45,153 bases of DNA from Candidatus Zipacnadia bacterium (GCA_029821195.1 JALGTU010000004.1:1-45153); one strand, 5' to 3'. Counted from the first letter of the stretch, positions 35,115 through 45,083 are shown. Program-made: numbers and translations. The notes: generated by a model not told the origin, from the sequence alone.

Positions 35115-36395
35115 GTGAATCAGGTGGCAGGTATCCGAACTGCGGCTAGTCTGAGATGCAATCTTATTGTGGGCATGCTTGCTGCCTGTCTCCTGGTTAT
35201 CGGTGCCGGGGCAGCCGAGAGGCCGGCTGAGGAGGAGCTAACGATGGACTATCGTGTTATTGAAGAGTATTACGGGCCGGAGATTCGCTGCAACGATTGG
35301 CAAAACGCCGGCGGGAAGCTGGTGCCCGCCGGCGGCACGCTGCAGATCTTTGCCGAGGATATTGCGGAGGTCACGCGCGTTGATTACCCGCTGGCCGGTG
35401 GTGGCGATGTCGAGATCGCGCTGACCTTCAACTTTGAGCGCCTCGGTGAAGACAGCTCCTTGACCGTACACTTCGGCTCAAGGAAGAAGGCAACCAGTGG
35501 CTTCCGCGTTGTCTTTGATGGCCAGCACGTGACGATATTCCATAAGGATAACCAGGTATTCCAGGCCGAGAGCCCCTCTGTGCAGAAGGAAAGCGCGCAT
35601 ACGGTGAAGCTCGTCACCCTGGCCGAGTCGTACGCCGTCTATCTTGATGACCGGTGCCTCGCGCACGGGCAGATGGACCCGCCTTACACCGAGAACGAGG
35701 GCCGGCTGCAGCTCAGCGTGCGAGGTGCAGACGTCAGGATCATCAGTTGCACGGAGAACTTCATCGTCCACGATATAACCTTCCCGGAGTGGCAGCGCAC
35801 TGAGCTGCTCTACGAGGAACCGTTCGGCGCGGAGGCGTTCGACGCGCAGTGGGTCTGCAACGGTGAGAAGCCCACAGTTGAGGGTGATGCTTACACCTTC
35901 CGGCATATGAGTGTCAATGTTATGAAGCAGCGGTTCACGGGGCCGATTGCGGTTGATTGCGTAGCCACTCCGGTGCCCACGGAGGAGTTCTCGGCGGGCG
36001 TGACCGACGCCATCTTCATCTGGATGATAGACAAGCGCGACGGCGACCTGTTCGAGTACATGCGGGGGCTGCCCAACGCCAGCCTCAGGAACTACCTGCC
36101 CCTGCCCCTGTACTGGGTGGATTTGGGCGGCACCAATAACAAGACGACCCGGCTGCGCAAAAACCCGGGCCGGCATCTGATCCGGCAGTTCACCGACCGC
36201 GCCCGGCTGCTCGACCGCAACAGGTCGTACCGGATCACGCTCGTCCAGAACGGCAATGTCCTGGAGTTCTGGGTTGACGGGAAGTGCTGGATCCAGGCGT
36301 ACGACCCCAGCCCGCTCACCGCCGGCTATGTCGGCTTTCGCGCTTACTGCGCGGACCTGACGATAAGCAATCTGAAGATATGGAGAATCGAATAA
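35115..36395 (+). CDS. Exported protein with concanavalin A-like/LamG-type lectin folds (probable)
   Basis: Signal-like NLIVGMLAACLLVIGAGAAE; beta-rich repeats GRLQLSVRGADVRIISCTENF and GYVGFRAYCADLTISNLKIWRIE; start uncertain. Confidence 0.55.
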   Translation: MNQVAGIRTAASLRCNLIVGMLAACLLVIGAGAAERPAEEELTMDYRVIEEYYGPEIRCNDWQNAGGKLVPAGGTLQIFAEDIAEVTRVDYPLAGGGDVEIALTFNFERLGEDSSLTVHFGSRKKATSGFRVVFDGQHVTIFHKDNQVFQAESPSVQKESAHTVKLVTLAESYAVYLDDRCLAHGQMDPPYTENEGRLQLSVRGADVRIISCTENFIVHDITFPEWQRTELLYEEPFGAEAFDAQWVCNGEKPTVEGDAYTFRHMSVNVMKQRFTGPIAVDCVATPVPTEEFSAGVTDAIFIWMIDKRDGDLFEYMRGLPNASLRNYLPLPLYWVDLGGTNNKTTRLRKNPGRHLIRQFTDRARLLDRNRSYRITLVQNGNVLEFWVDGKCWIQAYDPSPLTAGYVGFRAYCADLTISNLKIWRIE

Positions 36396-37351
36396 TGATT
36401 CGCATCGGCATACTAGGAGCAGGCTGGCATTCTTCTGACTCCCACGGCCCGGCGCTTAAGACCTTTGCTGCAGAGCACCCGGGGGCAATCGAGTTGGCCG
36501 CGGTTTGCGATCTGGACCGCGAGAAAGCTCAGACCTACGCAGACGCCTTCGGCTTTGCGAGGGTCTACGAAGATATGCAGGTTATGCTAGCCGAGGAAAC
36601 TCTTGAGGGGCTGATCGCCGTCACGCCGGTAGCGCTGACCGAAGAGATCGTCAGTGATCTGCTTCCCGTCGGCATTCCCCTGCTGATCGAAAAGCCTCCC
36701 GGCGAGGATTCCGCTGCCACCCGGCGCTTGCTGACCATCGCCGAAGAGTGCGAGACACCACACATGATCTCCTTTAACCGGCGCTTCAATCCGGCGCTGA
36801 CGAAGGCGCGCGCGTGGCTGGCCGAGGCCGCCGCGGATCGGCCGCCCCAACTGGTCATCGCCCGGATGCTGCGCCATAACCGCCGGGAGCCGCAATTCGT
36901 CACCGCAACGGCCTGCCATCTGGTTGACGCGGTTATCTCGATCCTGGGCCGGCCCAGCCAGGTCACAGCGGAAGCCCTGAAGACCGAGGCAGCATCCTTT
37001 ACCCAGGCGCGCATCTCTTTCACCAACGGCAGCTGCGCTGAGCTGATAATCTCGCCGGTCGTAGGCAGAGCAGCGGAGACTTACGAAGTTCACGGCGAGG
37101 GCTACACCATCGAGGTTGACACCACCAACTGCACCACAACCATCTGGGACCAGGGACAGGAAGTGCTCTCGTGGACGGCACCCGAGCAGGCCAGCAGTGA
37201 GTATCGCGACGGCTCGCTGGCGGAGACCGAAGCCTTCATCTGTGCGATTGAAAGGGGCAGCGGCTTTGCGCCCGATCTGCGTGAAGCCTTGATCTCGATG
37301 CTCACCACGGAAGCTGTGGCAGCAGGCGAGGAAACCGAGATTACCGTCTGA
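36395..37351 (+). CDS. Gfo/Idh/MocA family oxidoreductase
   Basis: MIRIGILGAGWHSSDSHGPALKTFAAEHPGAIELAAVCDLDREKAQ; GIPLLIEKPPGED; TAATG overlap with previous gene. Confidence 0.9.
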   Translation: MIRIGILGAGWHSSDSHGPALKTFAAEHPGAIELAAVCDLDREKAQTYADAFGFARVYEDMQVMLAEETLEGLIAVTPVALTEEIVSDLLPVGIPLLIEKPPGEDSAATRRLLTIAEECETPHMISFNRRFNPALTKARAWLAEAAADRPPQLVIARMLRHNRREPQFVTATACHLVDAVISILGRPSQVTAEALKTEAASFTQARISFTNGSCAELIISPVVGRAAETYEVHGEGYTIEVDTTNCTTTIWDQGQEVLSWTAPEQASSEYRDGSLAETEAFICAIERGSGFAPDLREALISMLTTEAVAAGEETEITV

Positions 37352-37369
37352 GCAACGGCCCGGGCCGAC

Positions 37370-37912
37370 TCAGGTCAGCTCCTGCCACAACTCCTCCTGT
37401 GGCCAGGAAAGCGTCCTATCGAAAATCTCTTCATCAGAAAGCTCCGCAGCCATCCACTCCGAGAAAAGATCGGCCACGCTCGCCGGGATGTTGACGCGCA
37501 ACGGCGCGCCGCCGCTGTCAGCAATTGCCTCGATCTCAAACAGCACACCGGGGGCGCGACTGGCGCCGGTCACCAGCTCCAGGTTACGCTTGCCCAGCGT
37601 ATGGCCGGTGGACATCTGCAGACCGTCGAGCAGACAAGTAAACGGGGTCACGCCCGGGCCAGTGACGGTGATATGCGCGCCGAAGTACTTGCCGCAGCCC
37701 AGCCGCTCCAGGAGCCAGCCGCCCAAACGGTAGCCCAGAACCGCATAGGGGCCCAGGTGGCCGTGGAACTGGCGCAGGCGGTGCAAAGTCTCGGCGGGCG
37801 AAAGGTCCTCGTCAACGGCAGTAACCTGAGGGTGTTTCTTTCCTGAGCAGCAGTCACAGGCCAACAAGCCAATTACTACCAAAGCATAGATCAATAACCC
37901 CAAATACGTCAT
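37370..37912 (-). CDS. FmdE-like domain protein with N-terminal membrane/lipid anchor
   Basis: FHGHLGPYAVLGYRLGGWLLERLG; CLLDGLQMSTGHTLGKRNLEL; N-terminal IGLLACDCC. Confidence 0.75.
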   Translation of the reverse strand: MTYLGLLIYALVVIGLLACDCCSGKKHPQVTAVDEDLSPAETLHRLRQFHGHLGPYAVLGYRLGGWLLERLGCGKYFGAHITVTGPGVTPFTCLLDGLQMSTGHTLGKRNLELVTGASRAPGVLFEIEAIADSGGAPLRVNIPASVADLFSEWMAAELSDEEIFDRTLSWPQEELWQELT

Positions 37913-37934
37913 TAGTCACCCACCCGATTATCAC

Positions 37935-38600
37935 TTAGCTGTCCGGGTATTCTGTGTCCCAATACAAGCGCCAGATTGATTCCTGCACGACCGTGGGGCT
38001 GGCGGGATGGGGGTTGCCCTCCGCGTCGGCCCACTCTGTGTTGCTGTGGTAGTGTTCCGGTCTCATCCACTTAGCATGGCCATCACCGAAGATTATATTG
38101 GAGCCACCTCCATGCACCCGGCAGACCGCCCAGTAACTTAACTGGCCACCGCGCAATAGACCAGTCGGCCCGACCGGTGGCCCCGACAGACACCGGTCCC
38201 ATTCGACAGCCAGTATCTTCTTACTCGGCTGCTTCACCCTGGTATCAATCTTCTCCGGAAAACCCTCCACGGGGGGATCACAATCCGGATCGGGACAGCC
38301 GACATTATAACCGTGCCCGTAGTACCAGGGCAACTCCGGGCGGGTGGGGCACCGCCACAATTCGCGACTGCCCAGATACTCATCGCACCTAGTTTTCCAC
38401 TGGTAGGCCGGCGGGTAGCGGCTGTCCCAGTCGGAGACGTACATCATAATAGCCAGCCCCTGCTGCTTCATGTTGGACAGGCACTGGGTGGACTGGGCCT
38501 TCATCTTGGCCCGGGCGAAGACCGGAAACAGGATTGCTGCCAGGATGGCAATGATGGCGATGACCACCAGCAGCTCAATTAGTGTGAAACCTCTGCGCAT
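37935..38600 (-). CDS. Pseudopilin (prepilin N-terminus, DGHA C-terminus)
   Basis: [65 protein letters not shown]. Confidence 0.94.
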   Translation of the reverse strand: MRRGFTLIELLVVIAIIAILAAILFPVFARAKMKAQSTQCLSNMKQQGLAIMMYVSDWDSRYPPAYQWKTRCDEYLGSRELWRCPTRPELPWYYGHGYNVGCPDPDCDPPVEGFPEKIDTRVKQPSKKILAVEWDRCLSGPPVGPTGLLRGGQLSYWAVCRVHGGGSNIIFGDGHAKWMRPEHYHSNTEWADAEGNPHPASPTVVQESIWRLYWDTEYPDS

Positions 38601-38630
38601 TGAATAGGTACTCTCCTCACATCTGGTTTG

Positions 38631-38676
38631 GTGCTACGATTATCAGAATCGTAGCACTATATCCTATCTTTGTCAA
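38631..38676 (-). promoter_or_regulatory. Promoter TTGACA-17-TACGAT with an 11 bp perfect inverted repeat (GTGCTACGATT-CTGAT-AATCGTAGCAC) covering the -10
   Basis: Read directly on minus strand; -35 38671-38676, -10 38648-38653, palindrome 38631-38657. Confidence 0.75.
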
Positions 38677-38860
38677 GCTCGACTCATCCCGATGGCGAAG
38701 TGGAGAAAAACAGTTTACTAATAGGGAAGGAAATCGAGGTTAGTCAGGGAATATAGTAAATGAGTACCGTGGGGCGTCTGTATCCAGCGCGGAAGAGGCG
38801 GGCTTGCGGCTGAAGCTGGATCAGCCTACAGAGCAATTCACTCTTGGTGAGGTGAGTCAA

Positions 38861-40081
38861 ATGTCAGAATATGGTCGGCTAACAGTCCAAGCACCAGAAG
38901 TGCTGGCCAACAAGGTGGGTGCTCCCTTCGACGGAGAGATAATGGAAGCACTCCTGGACGGGTGCGTAAAGCTCGGAGCCTCCGACCTGCACCTGACGCG
39001 AGGCGAGCCGCCCATCTACCGGCGCCACGGGCGGCTTTACGGGGTGGAAGGCTATCGAGATCTTGACGCCGACGACTTGCACGCGGCCGTATGTTTCTTT
39101 CTAGGCGAGGATACCGGTGACAACCGCTATTGGAACGATTATCACGAAACCGGAGGTAGTGATATCGGTTACGCCTTCGAGGACCGGGGTCGCTTCCGGG
39201 TTAGTGTCTTCGGCCAGAAGCGAGCTCCCGCCATTGCCCTGCGTCTGATTCCTACCGATATACTCACCTTCGAGCAGCTTGGCCTGCCTCCGGCGCACAT
39301 TGAAGAACTGTGTCACCGTCAGCGTGGCATCGTCTTGCTGACGGGGCCAACCGGGTGCGGCAAGACAACCACGATTGCTTCAATGATTGACTACATCAAC
39401 CGCGAGCGCGACGTGCATATTATCACCATCGAAGACCCCATCGAGTACTATCACGAGGGCAAGCGGAGCATCTTGAACCAACGTGAAGTAGGGGTGGACG
39501 TATCTAGCTTCGCCGAGGCCGTCCGCCGCAACATGCGTTCGGACCCCGATGTGATGCTGGTGGGCGAGATGCGTGACCTGGAAACGATGCGCGCGTGCTT
39601 GCAGGCGGCGGAAACCGGGCATCTGGTCTTCTCCACGCTGCATACCGTCAGTGCGCCCAAGACGATTGACCGGCTGGTTACCGCCTTCCCCAGCGCCGAG
39701 CAGGAAGAGATCCGCGCCATGACTTCGACCTCCCTGGCCGCCGTCTTCTCGGAAGAGCTCATCCCCCGGATTGACAAGGACGGCCGCGTCGCCGCTTTCG
39801 AGATAATGGTCGGTGAGGCGGGCGGTTCACCAGCGATCGGTAACCTCATTCGCGAACGAAAGACCTCAATGATGCGGTCGGTCATCCAGAGCAGTGGCCA
39901 GGCACTGGGCATGCAGCTTCTGGAAGCCAACCTGGCTCAGTTGGTTAATGAGCAAAAGATTTCCTTCGACGACGGCTACAACCGCTCCAACGAGAAGCAT
40001 GACTTCCTCAACTTCGTGGACCAGGAGATGGTACCCGAGCGCTACACGCAGGCAGCGGCAGAGGTGGCCGAGAAAAAATAG
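38861..40081 (+). CDS. pilT: PilT-type twitching motility ATPase
   Basis: ASDLHLTRGEPPIYRRHGRL; GIVLLTGPTGCGKTTTIASMIDYIN; IITIEDPIEYYHEGKRSILNQREVG; ETGHLVFSTLHTVSAPKTIDRLV. Confidence 0.93.
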   Translation: MSEYGRLTVQAPEVLANKVGAPFDGEIMEALLDGCVKLGASDLHLTRGEPPIYRRHGRLYGVEGYRDLDADDLHAAVCFFLGEDTGDNRYWNDYHETGGSDIGYAFEDRGRFRVSVFGQKRAPAIALRLIPTDILTFEQLGLPPAHIEELCHRQRGIVLLTGPTGCGKTTTIASMIDYINRERDVHIITIEDPIEYYHEGKRSILNQREVGVDVSSFAEAVRRNMRSDPDVMLVGEMRDLETMRACLQAAETGHLVFSTLHTVSAPKTIDRLVTAFPSAEQEEIRAMTSTSLAAVFSEELIPRIDKDGRVAAFEIMVGEAGGSPAIGNLIRERKTSMMRSVIQSSGQALGMQLLEANLAQLVNEQKISFDDGYNRSNEKHDFLNFVDQEMVPERYTQAAAEVAEKK

Positions 40082-40109
40082 CCAGGCCTGATGTAAAACC
40101 TAGGCCTGG
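40082..40109. other. Inverted repeat CCAGGCCT-12-AGGCCTGG just downstream of pilT
   Basis: 8 bp perfect stem; no T tract. Confidence 0.5.
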
Positions 40110-40291
40110 GCAGCAGAGGGCAACGCCGGCTGACGACGAGCGAATGTGTCAGCCCACGGAGGTTATGTGTGGGCATGCCTGTGCTGAATACTGCACGAGT
40201 GATTGCACTCAAGCCCCCTGCCTATGAGACGCATGCTCAGCCCGCTACAGTCACAACCAAGGTAGATAACGACGAGTTGCGGGCCCGGCAG

Positions 40292-40320
40292 TTGCAGCAA
40301 GTCCTGTATTTTGATATAAT
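40292..40320 (+). promoter_or_regulatory. Putative extended -10 promoter (TGATATAAT, weak -35 TTGCAG at 17 nt)
   Basis: Consensus TATAAT plus TGN, about 30 nt upstream of the GTG start. Confidence 0.6.
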
Positions 40321-40349
40321 ATGGGCGGGCAACTGTAATCAGTTGCTAG

Positions 40350-41621
40350 GTGAGCCAACATTTGGAAGCAGACTTAGGTCTAATCCTTCTCCTGCTCGGC
40401 GTTTCTGCCTTCTTCTCCGGAAGCGAAGTAGCCTTCCTCGCCGTCGGTGACGCCCGCTTGCGCTACCTCACCGAAAAGGGCTGGCGCCTCGCCCGATTGC
40501 TTCTGTTCTTGCGCGGCCATCGCGCCTGGGTATTGTCTACCGTCCTTATCGCCATCACCGCTTCCAATTACACCGCCGAGCGCCTGGCGACGACTTTGGC
40601 CGTCAAGCACATTGATCCGACCATCGGCCCAATCATTGCCTATGTTTCCGTAATCGTCATCGTTCTGATCTTTTGCGAGGTTACTCCGATACAGTACGCC
40701 ATACGCCACACTGAGTCCATGGCGGTACGCGCGGCCGCGCCGATCACCATATTCGCCACCGTCCTGGCCCCGGTCATCTTCGTGCTGACCACTATCGCAC
40801 GCGGCCTGCTGTTTGTAGCCGGGGTCCGCCCGGACAGTGCAACTGCTCCGGTAACCGAGGACCAGCTCAAAGCCATGATCGAGCAGGGCGAGCAGGAGGG
40901 CACGGTGCCGGCCGTCCAGCGCCGAATGCTGTACGGGGCGCTGGACTTCGGCGACCAGACCGTCGCGCAGGTTATGACGCCGCGCCCCGACATCATTTGG
41001 GTGGACGCCGCAGATAGCCTGCAGGAGGCCCTCGAGACGGGCACGACGCGAGGCTTCTCGCGCCTGCCGGTCTGCGAAGACGACCTGGACGATGTCGTTG
41101 GCATCATCCACCTCAAAGACATACTGCCCTACTTGCGCAAGGGTGAGATGGACAAGCCGGTGCGACGAGTGGCACGAGCGCCGATGTTTGTGCCCGAAAG
41201 CTTGCCCGCTAACGTGCTGCTCCGCCAGTTCCAGGCCAACCACCGCACCATCGCCATCGTCAAGGATGAATTCGGCGGCACCGCCGGACTGGTGACCGTC
41301 GAGGACCTCCTGGAGGAGATAGTCGGCGAAATCACCGACGAGTACGACGTGGCCGAGCTTGAGATCGAAGCAGTCGGTGAGCACGAATTGCTGTGCGATG
41401 CCCGCATCTCTCTGCATCTGCTGGCCAACTACGTGCTCGAGGAACTGCCCGAGACTGAATACGATAGTCTGGGCGGGCTGATCCTCGACATCGCCGGGCA
41501 TATACCCACCGAAGGCGAACAGCTGTCGTGGGGCCGCCTGATTCTGATCGTCGAGGAGACGGCAGGCAATCGTATCGAGAAGGTACGCGTCATCCAGCAG
41601 CCGCACGAAACCAATGAATAG
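40350..41621 (+). CDS. CNNM/CorC-type transporter (DUF21, CBS pair, CorC_HlyC domain)
   Basis: Hydrophobic N-terminus; VAQVMTPRPDIIWVDA; DDVVGIIHLKDILPYL; IAIVKDEFGGTAGLVTVEDLLEEIVGEITDEYD. Confidence 0.93.
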   Translation: MSQHLEADLGLILLLLGVSAFFSGSEVAFLAVGDARLRYLTEKGWRLARLLLFLRGHRAWVLSTVLIAITASNYTAERLATTLAVKHIDPTIGPIIAYVSVIVIVLIFCEVTPIQYAIRHTESMAVRAAAPITIFATVLAPVIFVLTTIARGLLFVAGVRPDSATAPVTEDQLKAMIEQGEQEGTVPAVQRRMLYGALDFGDQTVAQVMTPRPDIIWVDAADSLQEALETGTTRGFSRLPVCEDDLDDVVGIIHLKDILPYLRKGEMDKPVRRVARAPMFVPESLPANVLLRQFQANHRTIAIVKDEFGGTAGLVTVEDLLEEIVGEITDEYDVAELEIEAVGEHELLCDARISLHLLANYVLEELPETEYDSLGGLILDIAGHIPTEGEQLSWGRLILIVEETAGNRIEKVRVIQQPHETNE

Positions 41622-41697
41622 CGCGCAGATCGACAACACAAGTCCTACAGCAAGCGACCACTCAGTTGCTGCTCCCACAGGGAGGCTGACGTAACCT

Positions 41698-42972
41698 TTG
41701 GACGATCCCCTACCTGTAATAGGAGCAGTCGTCATCGTTGTTCTGCTGGGCGGGATATTCTTCGTTTCGCTGGCCGAGGCGGCGCTCGTCGCGGTGCACC
41801 CGATATGGGTGCGCCGCCGGGCCGAGCGAGGGGATCAGTGTGCGCAGATAATCCGCCAGTTGCGCGCCAGCGGCCACTACCTGACCGCGCTTATTGTATC
41901 AATGAACGCCGGGGTCATCATGATCGCGACCATAACGACCGTGATGGCGGAGCATCTTATCCCGGAGCAAGCTACCTCCCAACACGAACTGCTGCATATC
42001 GGGATGATCGCCGCAATCCTGGTGCTGGCTGAGCTGACGCCCAAGACCTATGGGTCGTTGTTCGCTGAGCAGGTCGCGTTGCGGGTGGCACGACCGGTCC
42101 AGCGGCTGACTTACCTGCTGGCACCAGTTACCCAGGTTCTGATGGCGGTGAGCCGCGCGCTGTTCAAGGCAGCCGGCACCGGCCTGGAACAGCGCGCGCA
42201 CCTGATGACGCCGGACCAGATCCGCTCCGCCGCTGAATTAGGAGCAGAAAACGGTCAAGTGACGCTCGAAGAGACCCAAATGCTCGAGAGCGTCATCGAG
42301 CTGACCCACACTACCGCCCGGGAAATAATGGTACCACGGGGGGATATCGTCGCCTTGCCTCTGGCCGCGCGAGTTGACGAGATCGTCTCGACCGCCCTGC
42401 ACAGCGGGCACTCCCGCATACCAGTCTACGAAGAGGACATTGACCAGATAACCGGCATATTCTACGTCCACGACCTGCTGGCTACTCCCGCCGAGAAGTG
42501 GGGGGATTTGCGCTTGCCCCAGATAATGCGCGAGCCGGTGCAAGTACCGGAAACCAAGCGCGTAGACCAGATCCTGCGGATGATGCGCGAGCAGTCCACC
42601 CACATCGCCGTGGTCATTGACGAGTTCGGCAGCACCGCCGGCCTGGTGACTATCGAGGATATTCTCGAGGAACTCGTCGGCGAGATCGAAGACGAACACG
42701 ATTCGCCTGAGCAGGAGATCGAGCTGCTCAGCGCCACCGAGGCGGTGGTGGACGGCAAGGCGCATATTGAGGATATTAACCAGGCGCTGGGCACCGACCT
42801 GCCCGAAGATGACTACGAAACCGTCGCCGGGCTGGTCAGCGCTGTGGCCGGGCATATCCCCGAACCCGGTGACGTGATAACCTGCGGCCCCGTTCAATTC
42901 ATCGTGCAGGAAGGCGACGAACAACAGGTGGAGCGTTTGCAGATAACTACTCGACCCAATAGCGCTTCGTAG
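41698..42972 (+). CDS. CNNM/CorC-type transporter, tandem paralog
   Basis: TAREIMVPRGDIVALPL; IAVVIDEFGSTAGLVTIEDILEELVGEIEDEHD; TTG start. Confidence 0.92.
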   Translation: MDDPLPVIGAVVIVVLLGGIFFVSLAEAALVAVHPIWVRRRAERGDQCAQIIRQLRASGHYLTALIVSMNAGVIMIATITTVMAEHLIPEQATSQHELLHIGMIAAILVLAELTPKTYGSLFAEQVALRVARPVQRLTYLLAPVTQVLMAVSRALFKAAGTGLEQRAHLMTPDQIRSAAELGAENGQVTLEETQMLESVIELTHTTAREIMVPRGDIVALPLAARVDEIVSTALHSGHSRIPVYEEDIDQITGIFYVHDLLATPAEKWGDLRLPQIMREPVQVPETKRVDQILRMMREQSTHIAVVIDEFGSTAGLVTIEDILEELVGEIEDEHDSPEQEIELLSATEAVVDGKAHIEDINQALGTDLPEDDYETVAGLVSAVAGHIPEPGDVITCGPVQFIVQEGDEQQVERLQITTRPNSAS

Positions 42973-43005
42973 CGAGACTGCTTCGCATAGCAGTAAGGGT
43001 GGTGA

Positions 43006-43977
43006 TTGAACCTGCCTCGACGAGTCGGCAAGCGACGAAAGAAGCAGCAAAAGCAGGAATTCTGGCTTAGGCTGAGCGACTACCAATACCCCGGGGAGAA
43101 GCAGCATTACTGGATATCAGTGGGAGTAGTACTATTGGTGGCTTTCTGGATTGCTGGGCTGGTGTGGTGGCTCGACCGATTCAACACCTGGACCTACCAG
43201 CTCGCCTACATTCCCGGCTGGGTGCTGCTCTCCGCACCGCTGGTCAACTACCTCGCGGCCCGACCGCGACGCCAGCAACTCAAGAAGCTCGGCCACCACG
43301 CCAGGGTCTGGGGCAACAACTACCCCCAATATCACGCCGCGCTTACACGGCTGAGTAAGCTGGCCTGCCTGCGCCGAGTCCCGGAGATGTATATAGTTGA
43401 TGAGGAAGCGCCCTATCTCTACAGCCTGCCCGACCGAGCCGGGACGATCATTGTCACCAAGGCGCTGACCGAAGTGCTCGAGCTCGACGAGTTTGAGACG
43501 CTCGTCGCCCACGAACTGGGGCACATCAAGTCACACCACCTGCGCCTGGAGTTGGCGATGACTTACGTGGATAACGTCAACCCGACGCTCAAGTTCCTCT
43601 TCGGCCCCATCACCATCTGGCGGATGCTAATGGGCTCCTGGCGCGACGTCATCGAGTATACCGCCGACCGCGTAGCCCTGCTCATCACCCAGAAGCCGGT
43701 AGCCCTGATGCGGGCGATCATTAAGTCCGCCGCCGCCGCTGATGAGCAGACCGATCTGACGCAAGAAGAGATTGAGGCGTACCTCCAGCAATCTGGGCAG
43801 GTCGGCACCGACGCGGCCGAGATCGAGCGCTATTTCAAGATCAGCGAGTTCATCAATAATCAGCCCAATATGCACGAACGGCTCGAGGAAATTGGCCGGT
43901 TCCTCATTAGTGAGGAGGGCAAAGCGGCCTTCGAAAAGATAGGGCACATCCTCCAGGAAGTCACCCAGCGAGCGTAG
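43006..43977 (+). CDS. M48 family zinc metallopeptidase, membrane-anchored
   Basis: TLVAHELGHIKSHH (HEXXH); two hydrophobic N-terminal segments; EYTADRVALL; TTG start. Confidence 0.9.
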   Translation: MNLPRRVGKRRKKQQKQEFWLRLSDYQYPGEKQHYWISVGVVLLVAFWIAGLVWWLDRFNTWTYQLAYIPGWVLLSAPLVNYLAARPRRQQLKKLGHHARVWGNNYPQYHAALTRLSKLACLRRVPEMYIVDEEAPYLYSLPDRAGTIIVTKALTEVLELDEFETLVAHELGHIKSHHLRLELAMTYVDNVNPTLKFLFGPITIWRMLMGSWRDVIEYTADRVALLITQKPVALMRAIIKSAAAADEQTDLTQEEIEAYLQQSGQVGTDAAEIERYFKISEFINNQPNMHERLEEIGRFLISEEGKAAFEKIGHILQEVTQRA

Positions 43978-44021
43978 TACAGCAGACAACAGCAGATTAC
44001 GGCAGACGACGGACAACGGCG

Positions 44022-45083
44022 CTAGTCCGCCGCCGGGTAGGAGCCCAGGACCTGGAGCAGCGGGCACTGCCCGCCCAGTTCGTCCAGGGCCTGCTGTACG
44101 TTGGGGTCGCTGCGGTGACCCGCGAAGTCCACGAAGAAGACGTACTCCCACAGCCGACCGCGGGCGGGCCGTGATTGTATGAAGGTCATGTTGATGCCGT
44201 GGGCAGCCAGCGGCCCTAGTGCAGTGGCCAGGGCTCCAGCCCGGTGGGCGGTGGTGAAGACGATCGAGGTCTTATCTTCGCCAGTGACCTGTGCATCGCG
44301 GGTTGCGATGACGAAGAAGCGGGTGCGGTTAGCCGGCTCGTCCTCGATGTTGTCCGCGAGAATCTCCAGACCGTATCCCTCCGCCGCCAGCTCGGTGGCA
44401 ATAGCCGCACCGGTGGGGTCCTCCGCAGCCCGCTGGGCAGCCACCGCGGTGCTGGCGACATTCTCCACCTGGACGCCGGGCAGATTCTGACGCAGCCACT
44501 CGCGGCTCTGAGCCAGCGGCTGCGGATGACTGTAGAGCGTGGCGACTTCCTCCAGCCGACAGTTTCCCACGACAAACAAGTGCACGGGCACGTATAGCTC
44601 GCTGCTGATCAGCAGATGACTGTCCAGGAAGCAGTCCAGGGTTTCGGGAACAACGCCGCCAGTGGAGTTCTCGATCGGCACTACGCCGAAGTCGGCCTGC
44701 TCCTTCTGGACAGCGCGGAAGACGTCGTTTATACTGGTAGCCGGGAGGAGCACCGCGTTACGGCCGAACTGCTCGCGGGTGGCCAGGTGAGTGAAGGTAA
44801 ACTCGGGGCCCAGGTAGGCGACCTTCACTGGCTGTTGGATGCTGCGGCAGGCGGCCAATATTTCCCGGTAGATGTGGCCCAGTGCCTCCGCAGAAAGCGG
44901 ACCGGCGTCGAATTCAGCCAGCCGGCGCAATATCTGAGCCTCCCGGGCAGCATCGTAGACCGCGGCGTCCTTGTCCCGCTTGCTGCGGCCAATTTGTGCC
45001 GCCAGCTCGGCCCGTTGCCCAAGCAGGCTGACCAGCTCTTCGTCTAACTGGTCAATCTTGCGGCGTAGCTCGTCCAAGTTCAT
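44022..45083 (-). CDS. pheA: Chorismate mutase/prephenate dehydratase (P-protein)
   Basis: MNLDELRRKIDQLDEELVSLLGQRAELAAQIGRSK; VAYLGPEFTFTHLA; VVPIENSTGGVVPETLD; ACT domain GALATALGPLAAHGINMTFIQSRP. Confidence 0.95.
   Translation of the reverse strand: MNLDELRRKIDQLDEELVSLLGQRAELAAQIGRSKRDKDAAVYDAAREAQILRRLAEFDAGPLSAEALGHIYREILAACRSIQQPVKVAYLGPEFTFTHLATREQFGRNAVLLPATSINDVFRAVQKEQADFGVVPIENSTGGVVPETLDCFLDSHLLISSELYVPVHLFVVGNCRLEEVATLYSHPQPLAQSREWLRQNLPGVQVENVASTAVAAQRAAEDPTGAAIATELAAEGYGLEILADNIEDEPANRTRFFVIATRDAQVTGEDKTSIVFTTAHRAGALATALGPLAAHGINMTFIQSRPARGRLWEYVFFVDFAGHRSDPNVQQALDELGGQCPLLQVLGSYPAAD

Noticed and set aside
40169-40450. 93 aa ORF upstream of the first CNNM gene with a good GGAGG SD
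   Set aside because: Overlaps the likely promoter and 100 nt of the CNNM gene in another frame; composition of the 3' part looks like a shadow frame; not enough support
40380-41735. 451 aa minus-strand ORF antisense to the CNNM gene; likewise 42238..43107 - and 21300..22496 -
   Set aside because: Shadow ORFs of well-identified genes (CNNM, CNNM/M48, leuS) with no recognisable motifs
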